Assembly: GCA_943913835.1 (NCBI GenBank)
Contig: CALTZU010000001.1
Coordinates: 1 to 64,000 of the forward strand
Direction of reading: 5' to 3'
From: an uncultured Rheinheimera sp.
GTDB lineage: Bacteria; Pseudomonadota; Gammaproteobacteria; Enterobacterales; Alteromonadaceae
Length of the DNA stretch: 64,000 nt
Shown here: positions 54,102 to 62,808 of the stretch, one piece after another
Numbering within the stretch: position 1 is the first letter of the stretch
Layout: every line of letters starts with the position of its first letter
Translations under genes and position numbers: made by a program
Notes under the pieces: model-generated
Seen by the model: only the letters and a program-made list of their open reading frames with translations
What the model was told of the DNA's origin: nothing
Databases searched by the model: none

Positions 54102-55426
54102 ACCGTCTCTTTCTCTACCACTACACCAGAGGCTTTAACCTTGATCAGCTGCCATAACTGTCGACGGGTCCTGCTGGAAAAAAATAAAAAGAAAAATGAT
54201 GCATAGGCATAGGATAGGAGGGTTGCCCAGGCTGCGCCATCTATGCCCATGATGGGGATCAGCCACCAGTTCAGCAGCACATTTAACACAGCGCCTATGC
54301 CATGACTAGCTAAAGATAAAGGCTCCTGGTTAGTGATAATTAAATGCTGCCCTATCAGGTAGCGGATAAAAATAAATACACCGGCCCAAATATGGATTTG
54401 TAGTACTGAAATACCTTCCTGAAATTTCTCACCAAAAATCAGCGGTACTAAAGGTGGCGCAATCAAAAATATGACTACAGCTATTGTCAGAGCCATTGCT
54501 AAAAAGTAACCACAATATTTTCGCAGCAACAATAAATAACCTGACCAGCTGTTCTGATGGCTTTTCAGTAACTCAGGATAATACCGCACAGCTAAAGTCG
54601 CTGGTATCACATACCAAAGTTCTGACATCCTGCTGACTGCGGCATATACACCAGCAGCCTCAATATCTATTAAGCGTTCGATCATAATCAAATCAATACG
54701 CAGATAAACTACAGATAAAATACCTGATATCCACAACCAACTGGAACGCCGCAATAACTCTTTACCATGTTGCCAGTTAAACCAGGCCGGTGTCAGACGG
54801 CCAGATTCGGTGTTGATGCTTTTGCAGTGTCCTAAATACATCTGATATTGCAACAGGCCAACTGCGGCAAACTCCAGGCCAACAATCCAAAATAAAGCGC
54901 CAATGCCGAGCCCTAACCAGAGTACTGCTAATTTAGCTAAAAGCCCCAAAATGCCTAAGCCGAGTTTTCTGTAGGCGAGGGGGCGGAACTGACCTAAATA
55001 ATTCTGATGGAATTCAAACAGAATAAAAGCGTTAAATAGCTGACCTACAAAAAGCACCGCAGCGCCTAGCTGATAAGGTTCAAACTCCGCTGGCAAATAC
55101 CAGCTAAAACTAATAAACATCAGAGCAGCAAACACAAAGCCAGCAATCAACCGAAGCCAAGTAGCGGTAAATAATATTTGCGTGCCTGTACGATGAGCTG
55201 CAGCTGCGTGAACCGACTTCTGAACTAAGTTATTAAGTCCTAAATTGGCCAAGGGTGCTAAAAATGCGCTCCAGGTCATAACTATAGAATAATAACCAGT
55301 GGCTTCAGGGCCCAGCATTCGTGCCACAATAATAGTGATTAAAGCACCAGCACCCAATTTAACTAAACGTTCACCTAATAAAGCAACGGCGTTTGCTTTG
55401 GCTATTTTAACTAAGAATTTAACCAC
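54098..55426 (-). CDS. Oligosaccharide flippase (Wzx-like)
   Basis: This 442-residue MOP-superfamily protein has about 12-14 hydrophobic segments, opening ALLGERLVKLGAGALITIIVARMLGPEATGYYS and containing YAAVSRMSELWYVIPATLAVRYYPELLKS. It should flip a lipid-linked repeat unit across the inner membrane. It overlaps wecA-like (8 bases) and the nitroreductase (4 bases). A second flippase gene lies at 61505, an unusual duplication in one locus. Confidence 0.9.
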   Translation of the reverse strand: MVKFLVKIAKANAVALLGERLVKLGAGALITIIVARMLGPEATGYYSIVMTWSAFLAPLANLGLNNLVQKSVHAAAAHRTGTQILFTATWLRLIAGFVFAALMFISFSWYLPAEFEPYQLGAAVLFVGQLFNAFILFEFHQNYLGQFRPLAYRKLGLGILGLLAKLAVLWLGLGIGALFWIVGLEFAAVGLLQYQMYLGHCKSINTESGRLTPAWFNWQHGKELLRRSSWLWISGILSVVYLRIDLIMIERLIDIEAAGVYAAVSRMSELWYVIPATLAVRYYPELLKSHQNSWSGYLLLLRKYCGYFLAMALTIAVVIFLIAPPLVPLIFGEKFQEGISVLQIHIWAGVFIFIRYLIGQHLIITNQEPLSLASHGIGAVLNVLLNWWLIPIMGIDGAAWATLLSYAYASFFFLFFSSRTRRQLWQLIKVKASGVVVEKETV

Positions 55427-56486
55427 GTCGTTTCGCTTTATAACGTTTTATAGCCCGTGTAATGCGCCAAATATGCTGCAAAGTGTATGAATAAACACTG
55501 AATACTATCAGGAACAACAGCAACATAATTAAATCCGGTACCATCAGGTATTCGCCGATGATACCTAAAGTTGCAAGCATGCAAGAGAATGAGCTAATCA
55601 CTACCAGCGCCTGACGGGAATTTAAGCCAAGACGGAGGAATATATGGTGCAAGTGTTCACGGTCAGCTAAAAATGGAGACTGACCTTTGCGGATCCTGCG
55701 TAGCATAATTGCCACCATATCCATCAGAGGCACAGCAATGATCCACAAGGCGGTGACAGGGCGGAAACTTGCAGTATCACTTTGAGTGCCTATGATCAAT
55801 AACCAAATTACGGTAAGACCAATGAGCATACTACCAGCGTCACCCATAAAAATTTTGCCTTTACCTTTACCAACGACGTCGAGGTTAAACAACAAGTAAG
55901 GAATCAGTGCAAACACCAGAACCATGGGTAAAACCGCATGTTCTAATTGCCCCCCCATTCCCATCATTAGTGTCACGGAAACAAAAGTAACACCACTGAG
56001 CATACCGGCTAAACCATCTATACCATCTATCATATTAAAAGCGTTGATTGCCGCTATGACAGCAATCAATGTGATAGGAATGCCTGCATAACCAAGAGTG
56101 ACATCACCCAGTGAAAATAAATTACCTAAATTACCCAGATGCAATTGCAGCCCATAGACCATGGCTGACCCTATCAGCAGCTGCACACAAAGCCTCAATT
56201 TAACGCTTAAGTCCATAAAATCATCAAATACTCCTAGTATGACGATAGTGCCTCCACAGAGCAGATAGTAATAATGGATGTTTTCTGGCAAACCAAACCA
56301 GGCCAGGGTCAAACCCACGCCAATAAAGATGGAGATCCCGCCAATCAGTGGCACAGAACCTACATGTTGTTTACGACCTGCAGGTTTGTCTACCAATCCC
56401 ACTTTGACAGACAATGGGATCAGAATAAATATGGCAGTTAACGTTAGAACGAAGGTAGTAATAAACAGCTGCAAATGTTCTGTCAT
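55419..56486 (-). CDS. wecA: WecA-like undecaprenyl-phosphate sugar-1-phosphate transferase
   Basis: This 355-residue polytopic enzyme of the MraY/WecA family has the catalytic motifs VFDDFMDLSVK, NAFNMIDGIDGLAG, FMGDAGSMLIG and ADREHLHHIFLRLG. It transfers GlcNAc-1-phosphate or a related sugar phosphate to undecaprenyl phosphate, starting lipid-linked repeat-unit synthesis. It heads the minus-strand operon and is divergent from the glycosyltransferase operon. Confidence 0.93.
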   Translation of the reverse strand: MTEHLQLFITTFVLTLTAIFILIPLSVKVGLVDKPAGRKQHVGSVPLIGGISIFIGVGLTLAWFGLPENIHYYYLLCGGTIVILGVFDDFMDLSVKLRLCVQLLIGSAMVYGLQLHLGNLGNLFSLGDVTLGYAGIPITLIAVIAAINAFNMIDGIDGLAGMLSGVTFVSVTLMMGMGGQLEHAVLPMVLVFALIPYLLFNLDVVGKGKGKIFMGDAGSMLIGLTVIWLLIIGTQSDTASFRPVTALWIIAVPLMDMVAIMLRRIRKGQSPFLADREHLHHIFLRLGLNSRQALVVISSFSCMLATLGIIGEYLMVPDLIMLLLFLIVFSVYSYTLQHIWRITRAIKRYKAKRRG

Positions 56487-56791
56487 GAGTTGTCCATCGG
56501 CTTGTTAGCCTGAAATAATGCGAACTGACTTTAGCGAAATTGGCCTGATTATAGGTGAAGAAATCGGGGCTGACTACGGCAGGTCAGAGATAAAATTGAA
56601 AGGAATAACGACTTTGTCAGAAAATAATGCTCTAATTGTTATTTCTGTCACAATCTTTGTGACGGCATCGCACTTTGATTGATTTTTGTGCTGTTAATCA
56701 AGATGTTGGCAAACACTATTATTTTAACAGAGTTCAGGTTTTTACGGTTTTCTTCAACCTGGATCTGTGCTGTTAACACAGGAAACCCGCT
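56487..56791. promoter_or_regulatory. Divergent intergenic region with a 7-3-7 palindrome
   Basis: This 305-base region separates wecA (minus) from the glycosyltransferase operon (plus). It has no gene and no JUMPstart/ops motif that I can find. GTCACAA-TCT-TTGTGAC at 56647-56663 is a perfect inverted repeat and a candidate operator or hairpin. AGGAAA ahead of 56792 is the ribosome-binding site. Confidence 0.5.
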
Positions 56792-57829
56792 GTGACTAAA
56801 GCAGTATTGATTATCACCAATATGGGGCCTAAACCCTCTGCGCCTTTCCAGGGCCAGTTTGTTACTAACCAAATGTTGGCGCTGAAAAAACGCCAAACAG
56901 TCAGCTATTTTTTTATGAGCTGGCATAATGACAGTCTGCTCAACCGACTGCTGAAATACCCTGTGCTGTTTCTACAATTTCTCTGGTCTTATGTATTAAG
57001 CCGGAAAAGCTTTGACATCATTCATGTGCACTTTTTTTACCCTACGATTTGGCTGGCATTGGCTTATAAATGGTTACGTAAGCCCTCGGTTAAAATAGTA
57101 GTCACTTGTCATGGCAGTGATATTTATCACTATCAGCCTTTTAGTACCCTGTATCGCTGGTGCTGTGGCTTTGTCAATCAGTGGATTTTTACCAGTGCCA
57201 AGTTGCAGGTGAAAGCTTGTACTGTAAGTCCTCAATCTGTGGTGTTATCCGCAGGTATAGCCCAGACCTATGCAAATGCCAGACTACTCAGCAGATCTGA
57301 AAAGGATATCGATTTGCTATACGTTGGCTATCTGGATAAAAACAAAGGGATGGACAGGTTAATAGCAATATTACCTGAGCTAAAAGATAAAACTCTGTGT
57401 GTGGTTGGAGCTGGGCCATATCTGGCGCAATTTGAACAGTTAAAGTCTCTGTATCCGAATTTACAGCTCCTGGCAGGCCAGAGTGCTGAACAGCTAAAAC
57501 TGTTATATCAACGCAGTAAATGTTTTTTAAGTTTATCGCGTAACGAATCTTTTGGTCTGGTGATGACTGAAGCTATGGCCTGCTATACGCCCGTCATTGC
57601 TACTTTAACCGACGGCTCAGCTGAGCAGTTGGGAGCGGATTCATATTGGATCATTGAGCAATCAGACGAGCATTTGTTAGCGCAGCATTTGCTTAAAAAA
57701 ATTCAGCAGCTATTAAGTTTATCAGACTCAGACTACACCGCATTGCAGCAGTCGGGGCACCAGTATGCAAAAGACTGTCTGGTAGACTCTGTAGCTGAGA
57801 AAATCCAACAATTGTACAAAGCGCTGTAA
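56792..57829 (+). CDS. Glycosyltransferase family 4-like protein
   Basis: This 345-residue GT-B enzyme has GPKPSAPFQGQFVTNQMLAL at the N terminus, VTCHGSDIYHYQPF, LLYVGYLDKNKGMDRLI, VVGAGPYL, and the C-terminal NESFGLVMTEAMAC nucleotide-sugar site. It should transfer a sugar in repeat-unit assembly on the cytoplasmic face. It starts at GTG after AGGAAA and is followed 10 bases later by the TagA-like gene. Confidence 0.92.
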   Translation: MTKAVLIITNMGPKPSAPFQGQFVTNQMLALKKRQTVSYFFMSWHNDSLLNRLLKYPVLFLQFLWSYVLSRKSFDIIHVHFFYPTIWLALAYKWLRKPSVKIVVTCHGSDIYHYQPFSTLYRWCCGFVNQWIFTSAKLQVKACTVSPQSVVLSAGIAQTYANARLLSRSEKDIDLLYVGYLDKNKGMDRLIAILPELKDKTLCVVGAGPYLAQFEQLKSLYPNLQLLAGQSAEQLKLLYQRSKCFLSLSRNESFGLVMTEAMACYTPVIATLTDGSAEQLGADSYWIIEQSDEHLLAQHLLKKIQQLLSLSDSDYTALQQSGHQYAKDCLVDSVAEKIQQLYKAL

Positions 57830-57839
57830 ACAATTTTTT

Positions 57840-58586
57840 ATGACAAGGGTAAATACAACCATGGCAATACAACCTGAAGTGGTACCAGTAGGTGGCATTG
57901 GGGTAATGGCGTTCAGTAACATGAATGAGCTGGTCAATTATGTGATTCAGGACGACGGCAGTGTTTTTTCCGGCTCAGCAATAGCCATGAACCCGGAAAA
58001 AGTCATAGCAGCTGGTAAGAATCCGGAGCTGATGAGCATTCTGAACAAAGCGGATATCCGCTATGCCGATGGTATGGGCGTGGTGAAAGTCATGCGGCGC
58101 AAATTGGGCCGTAAAGTTGAACGTATTCCCGGTTGTGAGCTGTGGCAGGCATTAATGGCAAAAGCTGCAGTGACCAAAACCCCGGTGTTTTTAGTCGGAG
58201 CCAAACCTGCGGTTATGGCCGAAACAGTAGAAAAACTGACCGCTATGGGTGTCAATGTAGTGGATTCCCAGGACGGCTATTTTAAAGATGAAAATGAACT
58301 CATCCGCCGCATCAGCCAAAGCGGAGCCCGTATTGTCACTGTTGCTATGGGCTCTCCGAAGCAGGAAGTGTTCATTGGCAAATGCCAGCAGCAATTGCCG
58401 GATGCTTATTACATGGGCGTAGGTGGCACTTATGATGTATTCACAGGTCATGTGCAAAGAGCGCCAGCCTTGTGGTGTAAATTGCATTTAGAGTGGGCTT
58501 ACCGCTTATTATCGCAACCGTCCCGTATTGGCCGGCAAAGCAATTTAGTGACTTATGCCTGGTTATATTTGACCAACAAACTCTGA
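57840..58586 (+). CDS. WecG/TagA/CpsF family glycosyltransferase
   Basis: This 248-residue protein has the family blocks FSGSAIAMNPEKVIAA, IRYADGMGVV, KTPVFLVGAKP, VAMGSPKQE, and GVGGTYDVFTGHVQRAP. WecG transfers ManNAcA, and TagA ManNAc, to GlcNAc-PP-undecaprenol. With a WecC dehydrogenase in the same locus, ManNAcA transfer is the likely reaction. The start could be ATG at 57840 or the internal ATG at about 57861. Confidence 0.93.
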   Translation: MTRVNTTMAIQPEVVPVGGIGVMAFSNMNELVNYVIQDDGSVFSGSAIAMNPEKVIAAGKNPELMSILNKADIRYADGMGVVKVMRRKLGRKVERIPGCELWQALMAKAAVTKTPVFLVGAKPAVMAETVEKLTAMGVNVVDSQDGYFKDENELIRRISQSGARIVTVAMGSPKQEVFIGKCQQQLPDAYYMGVGGTYDVFTGHVQRAPALWCKLHLEWAYRLLSQPSRIGRQSNLVTYAWLYLTNKL

Positions 58587-58619
58587 TAACACCCATTAGA
58601 AAAACAGAGAGAATTTATA

Positions 58620-59525
58620 GTGCAGCAACAGTCCGATTTACCTCTGATTAGCGTCTATATGCCCACTTTCAACAGAGTGGATATGGTACAGCGTGCGATT
58701 CGTTCAGTATTGGCGCAGGATTATCCTCATCTTGAGCTTCTGGTGGTGGATGACGCCTCGACGGACACAACCTGGGATACCTTAAACCGGATTTACGCCG
58801 ATGAACCTCGCGTTCGTTTATTTCGGCAGGAAAAAGGGCAGGGAGCCTGTGCTGCACGTAATTTGGCAATAGCTGAAGCCAAAGGTGAGTTTGTTACCGG
58901 CCTGGATGACGATGACGAGTTTTTGCCTAACAGGCTAAGTTCTTTGTTTCAGGCTTACGATGATCAGTACGCTTTTGTCTGTTCCAGCTACTTTTGGGAT
59001 TACGGTACTATCCGCAAGCAGCTTTACCCTGATGCGGCTATTGTCGGCTTAAAAGAGCTGTTAGATGTGCATTGTTTATCGAATCAGGTGTTAGTAAAAC
59101 GCAGTAGAATGCTCGCTCAGGGTGGCTTTGACGTTCAGCTGGCCGCTTTTCAGGATTATGATATGTGGATCCGACTGGTGGCTGCCTACGGTAAAGCTTT
59201 GCGTTTGGCTGAAGCGACTTATGTAGTGCATGTGGGTCATGAACTTGGCCGTATTACCACCTCACCGAAACGATTAGCGGCACAAAGCTATTTCGTAGAA
59301 AAACATCTGCCTTTGATGAATGAGCGCAATAAACAAAACCAGCAATTTTATCGACTTGTGATGGAGCAACAGCAGCTTTCTTTACCACGTTTGTTGTTTT
59401 TCTGTCGTTATGGCTTGTGGGCAACTAAAATCCGTTATTACCTGAAACAAAAATTACAGTGGGCTATCAAGTTCCGGCAGCAGCTGTTAAGCAAAGGCAT
59501 TAAAGGATTATTTTCGAAAAAATGA
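58620..59525 (+). CDS. Glycosyltransferase family 2
   Basis: This 301-residue GT-A enzyme has ISVYMPTFNRVDMVQRAIRS, LLVVDDASTD, NLAIAEAKGEFVTGLDDDDEF (DxD-type metal site), and FQDYDMWIRL. It adds a sugar in repeat-unit assembly. It starts at GTG with AGAGAG upstream and overlaps the Wzz gene by 4 bases (ATGA). Confidence 0.93.
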   Translation: MQQQSDLPLISVYMPTFNRVDMVQRAIRSVLAQDYPHLELLVVDDASTDTTWDTLNRIYADEPRVRLFRQEKGQGACAARNLAIAEAKGEFVTGLDDDDEFLPNRLSSLFQAYDDQYAFVCSSYFWDYGTIRKQLYPDAAIVGLKELLDVHCLSNQVLVKRSRMLAQGGFDVQLAAFQDYDMWIRLVAAYGKALRLAEATYVVHVGHELGRITTSPKRLAAQSYFVEKHLPLMNERNKQNQQFYRLVMEQQQLSLPRLLFFCRYGLWATKIRYYLKQKLQWAIKFRQQLLSKGIKGLFSKK

Positions 59526-60232
59526 ACCAGAATCTGTTGAGTCAGGCCAACTTTGTCTGTCTGAGCGTATTATTACTTAAGCGGTTTTGGCTGTTGTTAG
59601 TTGCCGCAGCTGTATTAGGTGCCGCCACTCTTTATATAGTGCAATTGAGCACAGCTGATCGCTATAAGGCCTTTGCTGTTGTTAGTTTAACCGACTGGCA
59701 AACGGAACGTTTAACACGCAGGGATGATCCCTCTGATAAAAACCCTGCCAATGTAGGTGGTGCCTCAGCGGATGATATGTCCAGAGCTTTGGTCTGGTTA
59801 AAAGAGCCTGAATTTTTTCAGTCCCTTTCCCGGGCTGCTACAGCTGAGCAATTAAGCGTGGAGCACAAAAGACGGGGTAATTTGGTTACCCTGAAGTGGA
59901 CCAGCAGCTCAGCACAAAATGCGCAAACTGAGCTTAAGTTAATTCTCAAACAATGGGATCAACTGTGGCGTCAGCGTTTTATTCAGCAAAAACGACAAGA
60001 GTTGCGTTCGTTGGAGCAGCTTCAAAGCACTGATATAGTGAAACAAAAGCAAGAACAACTGCAATTCGAACTGGATTACGCTCAACAAGCTCAGCCTTTT
60101 GCACTACAGCAATTACAAAGCCCACAAATCCCTCAGACAAGCGAAAGTCCAGCCTTGTGGCTAATGTTGCTGTTTGGTGCTTGTTTGGGATTTAGCTGTG
60201 CCTTTATTCTGTTGATGTTATGGCGGCTTTAA
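59522..60232 (+). CDS. Wzz-like chain-length determinant protein
   Basis: This 236-residue protein has an N-terminal transmembrane helix (about 20-40), a periplasmic region with coiled-coil (about 150-200) and a C-terminal helix (ALWLMLLFGACLGFSCAFIL), the Wzz topology. There is no kinase domain, so it is of the O-antigen chain-length type. It should set the modal chain length together with the polymerase. It overlaps the next gene. Confidence 0.85.
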   Translation: MNQNLLSQANFVCLSVLLLKRFWLLLVAAAVLGAATLYIVQLSTADRYKAFAVVSLTDWQTERLTRRDDPSDKNPANVGGASADDMSRALVWLKEPEFFQSLSRAATAEQLSVEHKRRGNLVTLKWTSSSAQNAQTELKLILKQWDQLWRQRFIQQKRQELRSLEQLQSTDIVKQKQEQLQFELDYAQQAQPFALQQLQSPQIPQTSESPALWLMLLFGACLGFSCAFILLMLWRL

Positions 60233-61518
60233 TGCGACTTCAGGGCTTTTTCCAGCGGATCCAGTGGCTGGATAAACTCATTCTCATGCTGTGCAGCTGC
60301 TATTTATTGGTAGATGCCTGTAATGGCTTTTTACTCAACCAGTTGGGTCGCAGCTTTGGCTTGTCTGCTTTGTACAAAGTGGTGATGTTGCTGCTGATGC
60401 TGCTCTCTTTAAGTCTGCGCAGCGGCAAAACTTTTTTGCTTTTTCCCGGACTTTTTGTGTTATTGCTGCCCGGGGCTTTTTACAGCTGGTTGCAACTGGG
60501 CGGATCTTTAGCAGCAGATCTGGGGTTACTGCTTAAACTAATTTCGCCTCTTATCGCCTTTTATTATCTGCTGTCATTGGCGCGGCTGGATAGTCAGTTT
60601 GCCTTAAAGTTTCTGCATCAGGTTTTTGTGTTCAACTACCTTATAGTACTGGTGAATTTTATTCTGGGTGCTTTGGGCTATGGCTATACCTCATATTTGC
60701 CACAAGAACATCTGAGTAAAGTAGATTTAGGCAGTAAAGGTTTCTTTAATGCGGCCAATGAACTCTCAGTTGTGCTGTTGGTATTATCCGCCTGGCTGTT
60801 GCATTACTACTGGCAAAAGCACAAGCTGATTTTTATTGCTGTGGCTGCGAGCTCCGTTTGGTGTGCCAGCTTAATGCTGACAAAAACCGGCTTATTGGGC
60901 TCTTTGATTTTGGTCTTGTTGACCCCGATCACGCCTTGGTTGATCCGTTTGAACTGGTCCAGGCTGGCCTTTGCTGCGGCGTTGTTAGCTGTCAGTACTG
61001 CCCTGGTGATTTGGCAAGCGCCGCTGTTGTTAGCTCAGCTAGGGTTAGCTGAGAAGTTGCAGCATATCTATCAGCAGCAAGGTTTATTGGGGGTGCTGTT
61101 GTCATCACGTGATAAATACGCTGCTGAAATCTGGCAAGTGGTTAATTTTTACTACAGTGACTTGCATCGTGTGTTTGGAGTGGGGTTGATTGGTGTTTCA
61201 GAACATCTGTGGAAGTTTTGGGCCGAGTCCGATCCTTTTGATTTATATATTTTTTATGGTGTAGCAGGTCTATTGTTTTTCTTCTGGGTTTTTATAGGAT
61301 TCATAGCGCAGAACTTAAGACTGTGCCGGCTTTTTGCCTCTGATATCGCCGCCACTCTGGTGTTGCTCAATTTGTTGTTGCTAATGGTGTCCTGTATTGC
61401 CGGCCATGTGATCAGTTCTGGCATGTTGTGGCCTGTCTGGGGTTTTATTAACGCTGCAGCATTGATCCAGTGCCAATTACAGCAAAATCATCGGGAGCCA
61501 CAGCATGCTGCGCAGTGA
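60220..61518 (+). CDS. O-antigen polymerase-like (Wzy) membrane protein
   Basis: This protein of about 430 residues has roughly 10-12 hydrophobic helices and a large periplasmic loop (about 270-350, containing LLSSRDKYAAEIWQVV and GVGLIGVSEHLWKFW), matching Wzy/O-antigen ligase-like proteins. Sequence similarity among Wzy proteins is weak, so the call rests on topology and position between wzz and wzx. The start at 60220 or the coupled ATG at 60232 (TAATG) are both plausible. Confidence 0.8.
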   Translation: MAALMRLQGFFQRIQWLDKLILMLCSCYLLVDACNGFLLNQLGRSFGLSALYKVVMLLLMLLSLSLRSGKTFLLFPGLFVLLLPGAFYSWLQLGGSLAADLGLLLKLISPLIAFYYLLSLARLDSQFALKFLHQVFVFNYLIVLVNFILGALGYGYTSYLPQEHLSKVDLGSKGFFNAANELSVVLLVLSAWLLHYYWQKHKLIFIAVAASSVWCASLMLTKTGLLGSLILVLLTPITPWLIRLNWSRLAFAAALLAVSTALVIWQAPLLLAQLGLAEKLQHIYQQQGLLGVLLSSRDKYAAEIWQVVNFYYSDLHRVFGVGLIGVSEHLWKFWAESDPFDLYIFYGVAGLLFFFWVFIGFIAQNLRLCRLFASDIAATLVLLNLLLLMVSCIAGHVISSGMLWPVWGFINAAALIQCQLQQNHREPQHAAQ

Positions 61519-62761
61519 TTTTGTCCGAAAACTGCTGAACAATAGCCTGGCTCATGGCCTGAACTTTGGCTCGCGCTGGTTATTAAACTTGGTGGTGGCC
61601 CGACAGCTGCTGGCCAGTGATTTTGGTGTCTTTAGTTATATTTACATGCTGGCGAATTTGTTTTTCCCAACCATAGCTTTTGGCGTTAGTTTTTATCTAA
61701 TCCACTATTCAGCTAAACAGCAGCAAATCAGTTTATTGCTCAACAGTCTGGTATTGAGCTTTATAGTGTTTATGCTGTTATGTGTCGCAGCTATAGGTAT
61801 AGATTATTGGATTAACGACACTGTGCCTTACTACCTTTACCTGCTGAGTTTACTGATTGGTTTGATCTGGGCTATCAGTCAGGCGATATTTTGTTACCTC
61901 AAAGGCAGGCAGCAATTTTTTGTTGAGGTGAAATCACAGTTTGTTGGCGCTCTGAGTTTACTGCTGGTTGTTGCATTGCTATTTGCCGGCGTCATCACAC
62001 AACTTGATGCTATGTTGGAAGCTGTGTTGGTGGCGAGTTTATTGCCAGTGGTGATGGGATTGAATGTGTTATGGCCTGAGTTAAAAACAGGAGTAGGGCC
62101 TTATTTTAAAAACTTTTCCAGCTACTTTGGCTGGCAAGACATCAGGCATAGGCTGCATTTTGCTCTGCACGATGTATTTGCCATTATTATGACCAATATT
62201 CCTTTTATTTTTCTGGCTTTATTCAGTACCTTGCTGGCTCTGGGGCAATTTCGCAAACTATTTATTTTATTTATGCCTGTTACCTTATTGCCTGTGATTT
62301 TTTCGCAGGTATTTTTAAGCAGGTTAAGTCGTCTGACTGAATTGCGAGCCAAACTAGGTTTTTTCCGTAAAGTCTTTGTCTTTACCTTACCTGTTCTATC
62401 CTTGCCTTATCTGTTTATGTGGCCCTTGGGTGACTGGTTGTATCAGCTATCTTTTAACGAAGCGCTGGATCCGGATCATCTTCTGATGCTGCATTTGGTG
62501 TTGGCGACTTTGTGGATCACTTTGCTCAAAACCTATTTTGAAGTACTGCTGACTTCGCTGGGTGCCAATCACTATAAAGCTATGTTGGTGACTTTGGCCG
62601 TAGTGTTAACTGCTTTGGCTTATTGTTGGTTTAATTACAGCCTGACAGTGGAGTTAACTGCCTGGTTATTTTTGACTGGGAATCTGCTTATTACCTCTAT
62701 GCTGGTGGTCACTTGTGTCTGGCAAATCAGGCGTCAAGGCAGGAATTTGCAGGCTCTTTAA
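61505..62761 (+). CDS. Second oligosaccharide flippase (Wzx-like)
   Basis: This 418-residue polysaccharide-transport-family protein has multiple transmembrane helices and begins NNSLAHGLNFGSRWLLNLVVARQLLASDFGVFSY, typical of Wzx. It overlaps the Wzy gene by 14 bases and is the last gene of the plus-strand operon, followed by a terminator. It is clearly different in sequence from the flippase at 54098. Confidence 0.88.
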   Translation: MLRSDFVRKLLNNSLAHGLNFGSRWLLNLVVARQLLASDFGVFSYIYMLANLFFPTIAFGVSFYLIHYSAKQQQISLLLNSLVLSFIVFMLLCVAAIGIDYWINDTVPYYLYLLSLLIGLIWAISQAIFCYLKGRQQFFVEVKSQFVGALSLLLVVALLFAGVITQLDAMLEAVLVASLLPVVMGLNVLWPELKTGVGPYFKNFSSYFGWQDIRHRLHFALHDVFAIIMTNIPFIFLALFSTLLALGQFRKLFILFMPVTLLPVIFSQVFLSRLSRLTELRAKLGFFRKVFVFTLPVLSLPYLFMWPLGDWLYQLSFNEALDPDHLLMLHLVLATLWITLLKTYFEVLLTSLGANHYKAMLVTLAVVLTALAYCWFNYSLTVELTAWLFLTGNLLITSMLVVTCVWQIRRQGRNLQAL

Positions 62762-62762
62762 A

Positions 62763-62794
62763 AAAAAGCCAGTCTGGTTCAGACTGGCTTTTTC
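62763..62794. terminator. Bidirectional Rho-independent terminator
   Basis: A perfect 12-bp stem AAAGCCAGTCTG/CAGACTGGCTTT (62765-62776 and 62780-62791, loop GTT) is flanked by an A-run and a T-run. It can end both the plus-strand polysaccharide operon and the converging wecC transcript. Confidence 0.92.
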
Positions 62795-62808
62795 TTAGTG
62801 CAATCAAC

